DNA of 64,000 nucleotides, taken from assembly GCF_027812955.1 (NCBI RefSeq), contig NZ_JAPYZV010000010.1:84062-148061 (forward strand). Direction: 5' to 3'. A program made the position numbers and the translations under genes. The notes beneath the pieces are model-generated. The model had not been told where the DNA came from. It searched no databases and saw only the letters and a list, made by a program, of their open reading frames with translations. The first letter of the stretch is position 1. The number at the start of each line of letters is the position of its first letter. The DNA comes from Pedococcus sp. 5OH_020. Its GTDB lineage: Bacteria > Actinomycetota > Actinomycetes > Actinomycetales > Dermatophilaceae. This document shows, in pieces, positions 15,304-25,400 of this stretch.

Positions 15304-17193
15304 CTGACTACTGGGGGCGAGCCGTACGAGGACGCGGAGCTCTCGTCCTACCTCCCGTTCAGGACGTGGCTCGCGGCGCAGCCTGGCCGCTCCGTCCACT
15401 GTGCTGCGGCATGCCTGCTGCTTTTCCAGGCGCTGGTACGTGGGTACGTCAAGCTCGACGGCTGGTTCCTGGCCGACGACATGCTGTTCATCGGGCGTGC
15501 CGAGCACCTTCCACTGCTCAGCCGCGAGTACCTCCTCGCGCCCTGGAACGGCCATCTCATGCCGGGGTCCTTCGCCGTGGTGCGCCTGCTCGACCAGCTA
15601 TGGCCCGTGAGCTACGTCCCTGTGGCCATCGTGGACCTGAGCCTTCAGCTGGTCGCGGGAGTGCTGGCCTACCGGTTGCTCGTCGCCCTCTTCGGTGCCC
15701 GTGCCGCGATCCTCGTGCCGCTGTCGATGTTCCTCTTCTCTCCCGTCACCCTGCCCGCGTTCCTGTGGTGGGCCGCCGCACTCAACCAGCTCCCCGGACA
15801 GGTCGCCATGATCGGCGTCCTGCTGCTGCAGGTGCGCTACCACCGACTGGGAAGGACGCGTGACGGCGTCGCAGGGGCCATGGTTCTGGCAACCGGTCTG
15901 CTGTTCTCGGAGAAGCTCCTGCTCGTGCTGCCCGTCGTGTTCGCCCTCACGCTGTTGTTCCTCTCCTCTGGACGACCGCCGGCCAGGGTGCGGTACGCGG
16001 TGAGGAGCAGCTGGCGCGTCTGGCTCGCCCACCTGGCTGTCGTCGTGCCGTACTGCGTCTACTACCTCTCGCACGTCCCCAGCCCGGTCACCAGGACGCC
16101 GAAGGGCGAGGTCGTCCTGCGGACCGCGTGGACAGCGCTGACCAAGGCCGTCCTGCCGGGGCTGTTGGGCGGACCATGGCGGTGGCAGCAGGTCGGCGTC
16201 GGCGCGATAGCCGACCCGGTCGAGGCCGTCGTCGTGGTGAGCACCGTGGCAGCGGGGCTGCTTGTGGTCGTCTCGGTGCTCCGCCGTCGCCGTGCCGTGT
16301 TCGGCTGGGCGGTCGTCGCGGGGTACTGGCTGTCCACGGCACTTCTGCTGGGCGTCACGCGGGCCCCGTATGTCGGACCGGTCATCGGCGCCGAGTACCG
16401 CTACAGCACGGAGGTCTGCATCGTCGTCGCCGTGTTCGGCACTGCGGCGTTCCTGCCCCTGCACGGCCCCTTCCGGCGTGGTCAGGCGCAGCGACTGGCG
16501 CCCCGGCGCCGAGGGCGCCGCCCTATGGCCGCCAGCAGGCAGCCCCTCGCAGCCGGAGCGCTCTGCGTGGCGGTCGTCGGGGCGTCACTGGTCTCGACGT
16601 ACCAGTTCGACCGCTTCTGGCGTCAGAACCAGGCCGCGTCGTACTTCGCGAGGGCACGAAGCGACCTGGCGACGGCCCACCGTCCTCTGACGCTGGTGGA
16701 GATGCCGCTCCCGCCGAAGGTCCAGCAGGGCTTTCTCGGGTCCTTCGTCCACACGTCGACGGTGATGTCGGCGTTCGAGCCGAGACCACGCTTCCTCACC
16801 GCCGGCAGGTCGGCCGACGAGCTCTACATGCCCGACGACACGGGCCATCTGCGACGGGTCGCCGTAGAGGGCTTCCCGAACCGGAAGGGGCGCTCGCACG
16901 GATGCGGCTGGAGGGTCGAGCGGCAGCCGGTCTCCATCCCGCTGACCCGGCCGACCCTGCCGTGGCGGTGGACCGCCCGCGTCGGCTACCTGGCGAGCGA
17001 GGACGCGACCGCGACCGTGCGTGTCGGATCGGTGACCTCGATGGTCCGGATCCGCCGGGGCGTCAACACGCTGTTCGTCCTCGGCGAGGGCGTCGTCGAC
17101 AGCGTCGACCTGACCGGGCTCAGCCGAGGGGCGCTGTGCACTGACGACGTCACGGTGGGCTCACCCCGCGCCGTCCCGTACTCCCATCCGTGA
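15304..17193 (+). CDS. Polytopic membrane protein, GT-C-like, paralogue of 19117-21066
   Basis: About 629 residues if translation begins at a CTG at 15304, which is 5 nt after GGAGGG (15293-15298). No ATG, GTG or TTG occurs in frame between the upstream stop (15280) and ATG 15481, and starting at 15481 would delete the first hydrophobic helix and the segment DGWFLADDM conserved in its paralogue. Around ten hydrophobic helices precede an exported C-terminal domain of ~170 residues ending GALCTDDVTVGS. An acidic pair after helix 1 (ADDM) resembles the catalytic loop of GT-C glycosyltransferases; function is inferred only. It belongs to the envelope-glycan locus. Confidence 0.75.
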   Translation: MTTGGEPYEDAELSSYLPFRTWLAAQPGRSVHCAAACLLLFQALVRGYVKLDGWFLADDMLFIGRAEHLPLLSREYLLAPWNGHLMPGSFAVVRLLDQLWPVSYVPVAIVDLSLQLVAGVLAYRLLVALFGARAAILVPLSMFLFSPVTLPAFLWWAAALNQLPGQVAMIGVLLLQVRYHRLGRTRDGVAGAMVLATGLLFSEKLLLVLPVVFALTLLFLSSGRPPARVRYAVRSSWRVWLAHLAVVVPYCVYYLSHVPSPVTRTPKGEVVLRTAWTALTKAVLPGLLGGPWRWQQVGVGAIADPVEAVVVVSTVAAGLLVVVSVLRRRRAVFGWAVVAGYWLSTALLLGVTRAPYVGPVIGAEYRYSTEVCIVVAVFGTAAFLPLHGPFRRGQAQRLAPRRRGRRPMAASRQPLAAGALCVAVVGASLVSTYQFDRFWRQNQAASYFARARSDLATAHRPLTLVEMPLPPKVQQGFLGSFVHTSTVMSAFEPRPRFLTAGRSADELYMPDDTGHLRRVAVEGFPNRKGRSHGCGWRVERQPVSIPLTRPTLPWRWTARVGYLASEDATATVRVGSVTSMVRIRRGVNTLFVLGEGVVDSVDLTGLSRGALCTDDVTVGSPRAVPYSHP

Positions 17194-17213
17194 CGTGCGG
17201 AAGGGGCCTCGGA

Positions 17214-18194
17214 TCACAGCCGGGCGCGTGCCCGACGCTCGTCCGCGCCGCGGGCCAGGAAGATCCCGAAGCCGGCAAGGATGATCCCCAGGAGCAGAGC
17301 CGCCAGGGGCACGATCATGGTGATCCCGGTGATCGACTTGATGCCGTCGCGCGCGAGTCCGGCCTGCAGCCTGTCCGCCGCCTGGGTGAAGGCCAGCGTG
17401 CCCTTGAGCGCAGTCTTGCCGGCCAACGCCGGGTCACGCATGTCCGAGCCGGGCTCCGTGGTCGCCAGACCGGTCAGCCGCTGGTCGATCTGCTCCTGGC
17501 CGTGGATGATGACGCCGGTCCTCGGCTCCACCCACAGGGTGCGCACGTTGCTGTAGAGCGAGGGAAAGATGCCCGAGGTCATCGCCGGAGCATCGGTGAT
17601 CGTCTGGACGAACTTGTAGACCTCCAGGCCCTCCCGCTTCTCGACGCCCTTGAACTCGATCGGCCAGGCGTGCTTGGACACGGTGTCGAAGTACTGGTAG
17701 TCCGTCTTGCCGGTGAACATCGGGAACTTGTAGCCCAGACCCCTGTGAGCCACCGGCTCGCCGTCCACGGAGGCCTTGCACTCCTGCGCCCCCGACTCGC
17801 CGCACTTCCTGCCCGTCACGGCATACCCGGAGACCCGGTCGAACGCGATGCGGTCCTGGTAGTTGGCCACGATCCGGTCGTCGTCACGCAGGCACCCCGG
17901 GTGCTGGTTGTCGTCGTCCCGTGTCAGGCACAGCGTCTCGTCGTACACCGCCACGTCATGGTTTCCCGCCGCGACGTCGCCGCGCAGGTGCCGCGTGATG
18001 TCGACGGTGATGGGAACGACGCCTCCCGCCTTCGCGTCGAGGTACTGGAAGCCGGTACCGCCCGCCTTCAGCGTCACGTTGATGTCCAGGGGCGCGCGGA
18101 CCAGGGCTGGGGCGACCGCGAACCTCACCACGGGCGCCATCACCAGGAGGAGGACGCCCAGTCCGAACAGGACCAAGCCCAGCGAGCGCTTCAC
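17214..18194 (-). CDS. DUF3068 (PorA-family-like) membrane-anchored protein
   Basis: 326 residues: one N-terminal signal-anchor (LGLVLFGLGVLLLVMAPVVRFAVAP), a ~240-residue extracytoplasmic domain and a C-terminal helix (IKSITGITMIVPLAALLLGIILAGFGIFLARG). The domain is DUF3068, with KTDYQYFDTVSKHAWPIEFKG and VEPRTGVIIHGQEQ. Databases label some members porin PorA family, but the topology here is two-TM and a pore function is not shown. GTG start at 18194 has GAAAGG upstream. It is the only gene of the block between the two paralogous GT-C-like genes that is on the minus strand. Confidence 0.82.
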   Translation of the reverse strand: MKRSLGLVLFGLGVLLLVMAPVVRFAVAPALVRAPLDINVTLKAGGTGFQYLDAKAGGVVPITVDITRHLRGDVAAGNHDVAVYDETLCLTRDDDNQHPGCLRDDDRIVANYQDRIAFDRVSGYAVTGRKCGESGAQECKASVDGEPVAHRGLGYKFPMFTGKTDYQYFDTVSKHAWPIEFKGVEKREGLEVYKFVQTITDAPAMTSGIFPSLYSNVRTLWVEPRTGVIIHGQEQIDQRLTGLATTEPGSDMRDPALAGKTALKGTLAFTQAADRLQAGLARDGIKSITGITMIVPLAALLLGIILAGFGIFLARGADERRARARL

Positions 18195-18388
18195 GCGTGC
18201 AGCCTTTCAGCAGGGTGCCGTCACGCGAGTCGTCGACGGCGGTGTCCACAGGTGTTCGGCAAAACGTACCAGGGAGTAGCCTTCCTCCGCCGTAACGTTG
18301 TCTCGCCGGACCGCGTTGTCGGCGCGTGTCGCCGTCCCGTGTCGCCAGGGGGCGCTGGCGGCTGGGCGCGGCTGCACAGAGGAGCTCG

Positions 18389-19120
18389 ATGGATCTCGAC
18401 CGGACGCAGTCCGACTGGACGACCCTCGGCGAGAGGGACCCCCTGTGGGCCGTGCTCGTCACGCCCGAGGGGCGGCACGACTCCTGGGACCCGGACGAGT
18501 TCCTCGCCACCGGTCGCGCTGAGGTCGCCGACGTGCTGGAGCAGGTGCGTCGACTGGGTCTCGCTCCTGGGAGCGCGTCGGCCCTCGACTTCGGCTGCGG
18601 GGCCGGGCGGCTGACCCAGGCGCTGCGCGACCACTTCGACGCGGTGGTCGGCGTCGACTTCTCCGAGCCGATGCTGTCGAGGGCGCGTGACCTGGACCCC
18701 GAGCACCGCTGCCAGCTCGTGCACCACGAGGGCCCCGGTCTCGCCATCTTCCCCAGCGACAGCTTCGACCTTGCCTACTCCTCCCTCGTCCTCCAGCACA
18801 TCCCCACGCCCCATGCGCGGACGTACCTGTCCGAGCTGGTCCGCGTCGTCCGGCCGGGCGGGGTCGTCGCCGTGCAGGTCGCGACTCGGCCCGACCTCAG
18901 CGTGAAGGGTGTGCTCACGCGAGTGCTGCCCCGGACAGCGATGCGCTTCCTGCAACGGCGGCTGCTCCGCTACCCCGCCCCCATGGACATGTACCGCCTC
19001 TCGCGGGCCGACGTCGACGCCGCGGTCAATCCTGGCGCCCGCGTGGTCGCCGCCTGGGACGAGCCGATGTACGGCGGTCACTGGGTGTACACGCGCTACC
19101 TCGTCGAGGTGGTGCGATGA
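18389..19120 (+). CDS. Class I SAM-dependent methyltransferase
   Basis: 243 residues. SAM-binding motif I is ALDFGCGAGRLTQALRDHFDAVVGVDFSEPML, followed by DSFDLAYSSLVLQHIP (motif II region) and LVRVVRPGGVVAVQVAT (motif III region). AGAGGAG lies 5 nt before the ATG. Its stop overlaps the start of the next membrane protein (ATGA at 19117-19120), so methyltransferase, membrane protein and acyltransferase form one coupled operon. This suggests modification of a surface sugar or lipid; the acceptor is unknown. Confidence 0.88.
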   Translation: MDLDRTQSDWTTLGERDPLWAVLVTPEGRHDSWDPDEFLATGRAEVADVLEQVRRLGLAPGSASALDFGCGAGRLTQALRDHFDAVVGVDFSEPMLSRARDLDPEHRCQLVHHEGPGLAIFPSDSFDLAYSSLVLQHIPTPHARTYLSELVRVVRPGGVVAVQVATRPDLSVKGVLTRVLPRTAMRFLQRRLLRYPAPMDMYRLSRADVDAAVNPGARVVAAWDEPMYGGHWVYTRYLVEVVR

Positions 19121-21066
19121 CGGCGGCCGACCCGATCCTGGACCCGGCAGACGCCGCCGGGCCCACCGAGCAGGTGGACCCACCAGCACCGTCCGCACCA
19201 CCACGACGTCAGCCCGCCCGCTGGGTCTCACTGAGCGTCGGCGCCGTGCTCGTGGTCGGGCTGGCGACGCGGGGCTGGGTGGCGTGGCGCGGGTACTACT
19301 ACCTCGACGACTTCACCTTCATGGCCAAGGCGGCCGGACACTCGGCGCTCGACCCGGACTACCTCCTGGAGCCGTACAACAGCCATCTCATGCCCGGCGC
19401 CTACCTGTGGGTCTGGGTGCTGACCTGGACGATGCCCTTCCACTACGGGGCTGTGGTCGTCGTGACCGTGGCCCTCCAGGCGGTCCTCGGAGGGCTGTTC
19501 TACACCCTGCTGCGCCGCCTCTTCGGCGCGTCCCCGCTGGTGCTCCTACCGTTCGCCGTACTCGTGCTGAGCCCGCTGACGCTGCCCGGCACCACATGGT
19601 GGGCGGCCGCCGTGAACCAGGTACCGCAGCAGCTGGCGATGGTGGCCGCGCTCCTGGCGCACACCGCCTACCTGCGCACCGGACGAGTGCGACAGGGGCT
19701 GCTGGGACCCCTGGCCCTGGTCGGCGGCCTGCTCTTCTCGGAGAAGACTCTGCTCCTCCTGCCGCTGGTCGCGGGCCTCACGGTGCTCTTCTTCACCACC
19801 GGCCCGGCCCGGGGCCGCATCCGGGTAGCGCTCAGCCGGCACCGCGTCGTGTGGCTCGGCTACGCCGTCGTTGCCCTGCCCTACCTCGGGTACTACGTGA
19901 CTCATGTCCCCTCGCCCGCCCGGCACCCGGGACAGGGCTCGGCCCTCGTACAGCTGGGGCTGGAGTCGCTCGTGCGCGGCGTGGTTCCGGCACTGCTCGG
20001 CGGCCCCTGGACCTGGGTCCGGATCGGCTACGCGGGGGCGCTGGCCGACCCGAGCCCCTTCGCGTGCGGGGTGGCCCTCGTGCTGGCGGTCGCGGTGGTG
20101 GTGGGGAGTTGCCTGCTCCACCGCGACGCCTGGCGTGGCTGGGTGCTGGCGACCGGCTACGGGATGCTGAACCTCGTCGTCCTGGCCTTCAGCAGGGCGG
20201 CCATCATCGGCCCCGTCATCGGCGACGAGTACCGCTACGTCACCGACCTCGCCCTCGTCGCGGCCCTCGGACTGGGACTGGCGACCGTCCCTCTCGCCGG
20301 ACGGTGGCGGCTCGGACCCGCCACCACCCTGGCGCCGCGGGAGACCGTCCGCAGGTGGTTTGCGTCCTCCCCGGTGCGCGACCAGCTGGCCGAGCTGCCC
20401 CGGCCCACGACCGGTGGCGTCGCTGCAGTGGCGACGTCGGGGCTGGTCCTCAGTGCCACCTGGAGCACGGTGGCCTACGACGAGTTCTGGCACGACAACC
20501 CGGCCAGGCCCTGGGTCCGCACCGCCAGTGCCGAGCTCGCGCGGGCGGACGGCGACGTGGTCCTCGCGGAGGGCTACGTCCCCCAGAAGGTGGCGTGGGC
20601 CCTCCTCGGTCCGTACGCCGGCGTCGGCCGGCTGCTCTCGCCGCTGCCCGAGGCGCCTCGCACTCTGGCGAGCGGCCCAGCCGCCGACGCGTTGTGGATG
20701 CTCGACTCGGAGGGGCGCCTGCAGCGGGCAGCCGTCGAGGGCATCTCGGCTCGCAAGGGCCCGGCGAAGAGCTGCGGCTGGAGGCTCGGGGCCAGGGCGG
20801 TCACCATCCCTCTGCAGAAGCGCACCCTTCCGTTCCGCTGGACCCTGCGCATCGGCTACCTGAGCACGACGTCGACGACCGCCGTCGTGACGGTCGGCGG
20901 CCACCGCACCACCGTGCCGTTCCACGCCGGCCTCGGCTCGGTGTACCTGCTGGTCGACGGCGCTGTCGATCAGGTGACCGTCTCCGCCCTCCAGGACGCG
21001 GGCACGCTGTGCACCGACGACGTCACGGTGGGCACCGCCGTGCCCGCCGCGGGAGGGTCCCGATGA
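19117..21066 (+). CDS. Polytopic membrane protein, GT-C-like, paralogue of 15304-17193
   Basis: 649 residues. After a ~40-residue Pro-rich cytoplasmic N-terminus, about ten hydrophobic helices run to residue ~430, then an extracytoplasmic domain. The first outer loop YYYLDDFTFM has the adjacent acidic residues seen in GT-C enzymes. Motifs shared with the paralogue include LLEPYNSHLMPGAY, LLFSEKTLLLLPLV, GPVIGDEYRYVTDL and the C-terminal SCGWRLGARAVTIPLQKRTLPFRWTLRIGYL ending LCTDDVTVG. The pair probably arose by duplication. Donor and acceptor are unknown; transfer of a polyprenyl-linked sugar is an inference from context. Confidence 0.82.
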   Translation: MTAADPILDPADAAGPTEQVDPPAPSAPPRRQPARWVSLSVGAVLVVGLATRGWVAWRGYYYLDDFTFMAKAAGHSALDPDYLLEPYNSHLMPGAYLWVWVLTWTMPFHYGAVVVVTVALQAVLGGLFYTLLRRLFGASPLVLLPFAVLVLSPLTLPGTTWWAAAVNQVPQQLAMVAALLAHTAYLRTGRVRQGLLGPLALVGGLLFSEKTLLLLPLVAGLTVLFFTTGPARGRIRVALSRHRVVWLGYAVVALPYLGYYVTHVPSPARHPGQGSALVQLGLESLVRGVVPALLGGPWTWVRIGYAGALADPSPFACGVALVLAVAVVVGSCLLHRDAWRGWVLATGYGMLNLVVLAFSRAAIIGPVIGDEYRYVTDLALVAALGLGLATVPLAGRWRLGPATTLAPRETVRRWFASSPVRDQLAELPRPTTGGVAAVATSGLVLSATWSTVAYDEFWHDNPARPWVRTASAELARADGDVVLAEGYVPQKVAWALLGPYAGVGRLLSPLPEAPRTLASGPAADALWMLDSEGRLQRAAVEGISARKGPAKSCGWRLGARAVTIPLQKRTLPFRWTLRIGYLSTTSTTAVVTVGGHRTTVPFHAGLGSVYLLVDGAVDQVTVSALQDAGTLCTDDVTVGTAVPAAGGSR

Positions 21067-22406
21067 ACCGCGGGCGTCCCGGCCCCGACGCCGGCGCGGA
21101 CCACGGCGCCTTCCCGGCCCTCGACGGGCTGCGTGCCGTCGCGGTGGTCGCGGTCGTGCTGACCCACGCCGGCTACTGGACCGGCCGGTACGGCCACGGC
21201 TTCGGTGCGGCCTTCCTGGCTCGGATGGACAGCGGCGTCGCCGTGTTCTTCGTCATCAGCGGCTTCCTGCTCTTCCGCCCCTGGCTGCTCTCCGCGGCCG
21301 TCCCGCAGCGGCACACTCCCTCGCTCCAGCGCTACGCCGTCCGCAGAGCGCTGCGCATCCTGCCCGCGTACTGGCTGGCCGTCGTCCTGTGCCTGGTGCT
21401 CGTGCCCCAACAGCAGCACGTCACGGCCCTGGACTGGGTGCGTCACGCCCTGCTCCTGCAGATCTACCGCTTCGGGTGGTTCCGCGAGGGACTGACCCAG
21501 ACCTGGAGCCTGGCGACCGAGGCCTCGTTCTACGCGGCCCTGCCCTTGTTCGGGCTGGCCGTGGCGTGGTGGTTGCGGCGGGCCTGGTCCGCGCCGACCG
21601 CCCTGGCGGCGTGCGCGGCGCTCGGCGCGGTACCGGTCGGCTGGCAGATCTGGCTCCACGCAGGAGCGCACCAGGTCATGGGAGGGTTCTGGCTCCCGGC
21701 ATACCTCGGGTGGTTCGCCGCCGGTATGGCCCTGGCCGTGGTCCGCGTGCACCTCGACGCCCACGCCCCGGACCAGGAGTCACGCTGGTGGCGGGCCGAG
21801 GCGCTGGGTCGGTACCCGTTCACGTGCTGGGCCGTGACGGCGGCGGCCCTGCTCGCCGCGATGACGCCGGTGGCGGGACCCCGCTCCCTCACCGCGGACA
21901 CCGCCGGCCAAGCGGTCACCAAGGCGCTGCTGTACGGCGTCGTCGGGACGTCGCTGGTGTGGCCGGCGGTGTTCGGCCGGTCACCCCTCACGATGGTGGT
22001 GCTGGCGAACCGCCCCCTACGATACCTGGGCGACATCTCGTACGGCATGTTCCTGTACCACCTGCTGGTACTGACGTGGGTGATGCGCGTACTGGGATAT
22101 CCGGTGTTCTCCGGGCAGGTCGTCCAGGTGTTCCCGCTGACAGTCGTCGGCTCCGCCGCGCTGGCGGCCGTGAGCTTCCGGTTCCTCGAGCGACCGTTCA
22201 TCCGCCTCGGCCACCGCCGAGGCGAGTCCCAGGGGGAGAGTCGGCGAGGTGGTCAGCCGCTCTGCGCGCTTCCGCCCGTCTCCGGCGAGGCCGCGCTCGA
22301 CGCACCGGCACCCGTCGGAGCACAGGTACCCCTCGCAGCGCTCGAAGCACCGGTACCCACGGGTACCGCGAACCCGAGGCCCAACGCCAGGAGGCACAGC
22401 GTCTGA
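21063..22406 (+). CDS. Acyltransferase 3 (OafA/YrhL-like) family protein
   Basis: 447 residues. It opens with PALDGLRAVAVVAVVLTHAGYW, whose H35 is the conserved catalytic/acyl-CoA-handling His of acyltransferase-3 proteins, followed by DSGVAVFFVISGFLLFRPW, RRALRILPAYW and the C-terminal RPLRYLGDISYGMFLYHLL. Ten helices are expected. Such proteins O-acylate surface glycans or lipids. Its ATG overlaps the previous stop by 4 nt. The last ~65 residues, Pro/Ala-rich, lie entirely opposite the 3' end of the convergent aftD-like gene, so the tail may be a late addition. Confidence 0.9.
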   Translation: MNRGRPGPDAGADHGAFPALDGLRAVAVVAVVLTHAGYWTGRYGHGFGAAFLARMDSGVAVFFVISGFLLFRPWLLSAAVPQRHTPSLQRYAVRRALRILPAYWLAVVLCLVLVPQQQHVTALDWVRHALLLQIYRFGWFREGLTQTWSLATEASFYAALPLFGLAVAWWLRRAWSAPTALAACAALGAVPVGWQIWLHAGAHQVMGGFWLPAYLGWFAAGMALAVVRVHLDAHAPDQESRWWRAEALGRYPFTCWAVTAAALLAAMTPVAGPRSLTADTAGQAVTKALLYGVVGTSLVWPAVFGRSPLTMVVLANRPLRYLGDISYGMFLYHLLVLTWVMRVLGYPVFSGQVVQVFPLTVVGSAALAAVSFRFLERPFIRLGHRRGESQGESRRGGQPLCALPPVSGEAALDAPAPVGAQVPLAALEAPVPTGTANPRPNARRHSV

Positions 22407-25400
22407 GCGGGTGCCGAGCCGGCCGCATAGCTCGTGGATCCCCACGGGTCGACGGCGAGCCTGACCACGGCCGCCAGGTAGCACCCGGCGGCGAGCCACG
22501 GCAGGGACGCTGCGGCCCTCGCGTGCCGGGAAGCGACGGACCACGCCAGCGCCGCCGCTGCACCGACCGCGAGTCCGACCCAGCCGCCGGCGGCAGCGAG
22601 CACGACCAGCCCCACCACGGCCGGTGACGGCCCCGTACCGACGCGGGGCGTGACCGCTCGAGGTGAGCCGCCGCGTCGACCCGGAACGACCGCGCCGAGC
22701 AGCAGCGCGAACGCGGCGAGGAGGCCGAGCGCCAGCCCCGAGCGCATCAGCCGGTCGGGTGCGAAGTCCAGGTGGACCACCGCGGTGGAGGTGCCGCCGG
22801 GCACGACATACCCCTGCTGCCAGCCGTCGACCGTGACTCGGCGCAGCTCACGGCCCGCCACCGTGGCGTGCCAGCCCTCGTTCGCGTTCTCGTGCACCGT
22901 GAGCACAGTCTCCTCGCGGCGCGGTCCCACCGTGACGGCCCGGTGGGTGGGGTCCCAGCGACCCGTCCGCACCTCTGGTGTGGGCGGATCGGCCGTCGGC
23001 GCACTCTCGGGAGACTCGGTGGCGGCCAGCACCACTCCGTCCGGGGTCCACGTCTGCGTGCCGGGGAGCCGCACCCGGTGGGTGCCCTGCTGCACGGTCA
23101 GCGACGCCAGACCGCACGGCTGCGCAACCATCGGCTGCAGTCGGCGCAGGGCGTCCACAGTGGTGTCCACGCGCGTGGCGAAGGCCTGGTCGTCGAGGAA
23201 CAGGCCAGGGCCCTGCCCGCAGCCGAGATGCACGGGACGGGAACGGACGGCGTCGAGCGCTGCCGCGGTGGCTGTGTGCGTCACCCGGGGGATCTCCACC
23301 TCGCTGACCCCCACGCCGAGATGCACCAGCCGCCGCTGCGCGGGGTCGTAGCTGGAGGCCAGGGTCGGAGCCCGAACCAGCATGGTGAGGCGGTCCGTGG
23401 CGAGCGTGTCGAAGAGCACCTCCCCGTCGGCGCCCACCGCAACCACCCGGTTGCCGGCCGGACTGGTGATGGTGACCTCGGTGGGCGCCGTGGCGGCGAC
23501 TGCGGGATCGAGGACGAGCCGCAGGTGGGAGATCCTCCGGGCGCCGTGCCAGCGGAGCTCCAGCGATGGGCGGGCGTCGGCCGGGTCGGCGACCCAGGCG
23601 GTCCCGAGGTCACCGTCGACGGCGGACGCGGCGGAACCCCCGGGATCCGGGACGGCCGCCGAGGACCCCGTAGCGCTGACCGGCCCACCGGCTGCCCTCC
23701 GCAGGAGCCGGTCGAGGGGAGCGCCAGGCGTGGGCACCACGGTCGCCTGCACGGCATACCGCTGCGACGTCGGTGAGGTGAACGTCCGGTCGAGGCCGGC
23801 GGCATCCTCGCCGGCGGTGGAGCGGCCGGTGGCGCACAGCGTCCGGGCCGATGTGGACACACACGAGTCCCGACGCCCGGACGTCGTGAGCACCACCGCG
23901 CGGAGCGCGACCGGTGTGGTCGACGGGGCCAGCACCACAGTCCGGCTCACTGTCACGCCCGGGACGGCGAGCTCGCTCACGCCCAGCGGCGCGTCGAGGT
24001 CCGCGCCTGCGACCCGGTCCCCCAGCTGGAGCCGTAGGCCGGCCGCACGAGCGACGGGGACGCGCAGGTCCACGGACGTGGCGCCGTCGAGACGCGTCGT
24101 CGCGGACCGGCCGGCCACCTTCACGGTGACGCTGCGCAGCTGCGACCCCGGCACAACCGTCAGGTGGGTCCTCGAGAGGTCCACGACCCGACCGAAGTCC
24201 ACCGAGAGCCACTGCTGTGCGACGGGAAGCCCCGGGTTGGGACGCCAGGCGGTCCGGGGGCTGCCGTCGATGGCCGAGTAGGGCATCGCGGACTGGTCGA
24301 CCGACGGTACGGCGTCGGCATCGGCTGCCGAGGAGGAGGCCTCGACCGCGCGGACACCATCGAGGCGCGCCTCGGCAGGCGCCACCTCACCGGCGTCGTA
24401 GTCGCGGCTCGGCTTGTCGATCCGGAGTGGGTCCGTCGCAGAGAGGGTCGCCGACTCGTTGGCCGCGCCCCCGGCGAAGCTGGTCTCGCGACGCCGCGGT
24501 GTGTCGGTCAGCACGGTGCCCGAGGAGGTCAGCAGCGCCGCTCCGCTGCCCAGCTGTCCGGCGTCCTGGAGCGCCACGAGCGACTCGCTACCACCCTGCA
24601 CCTGCTGGACCTGCGACCGCGGCGTGACGGTCACGCGGCTGTCGCCGCCACCCCGGATCTCGAAGACCTCGAGGGCGGGGTACGGCACGTTGAGGAACTG
24701 GTCGTAGGCGAGCGTCACACTGCCGCGCGAGCCGACGGTGGGACCGAAGGTCGCGACCCGGACGACGTCCGCCGAGGCCTCGAGGGCCTGGTGCACCAGC
24801 ACGGGGCTCGTCGCTCCGACCGCCCCGTAGTCCAGGTCGTTGCGGACCAGCACGTACCGCACGCCGCCTCGCTTGAGGGCCGTCACAAGCCCGGGGCCGC
24901 CTCGACCGGCCGAGAAGGCATGTTCCACGGAGTCCAGCCAGCGGATGTGGCCCGTCGTGGTGAGAGGGATGGTGTTGCGGACGTCCCACGGCTGCCTGGC
25001 GAGCGGCTGCAGCGGCTCGTCGTTGGTGTTCCCCCAGTCGTAGACGCCGAAGCGCGAACCAGGGGCCAGGAGCGTGCGGCCCGTGGCGTCGGCGTGGTCC
25101 AGCCAGCGTGCCGCGTCGCTCCAGTACCCCGGCACCGCACTGAACCCCTGGGCCGGTGCCGCCTTCATGGACAGCAGCGGTACCGCGGCGCCGAGGACTG
25201 CGAAGAGCGCGGCGACGAAGACGAGCGCGCGCGTGGCGCGGGTCTCGGCCACGCTGCGGCCTCGGCCCAAGGCGTCCACCAAGGCGGCGAGCCCGAGCAC
25301 CAGTGGCAGCCGAACGGCGACGTCGAACTTATGGACGTTGCGCAGCGGCGCCAGCGCACCGTCCAGGGCGGCGCGCAGCGTCTGGGAGCCGAACCCGTCC

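Noticed and set aside
18909..21062. Upstream extension of the acyltransferase frame
   Set aside because: The extra 718 codons overlap the methyltransferase and GT-C-like genes in another frame and are Arg/Gly/Pro-rich.
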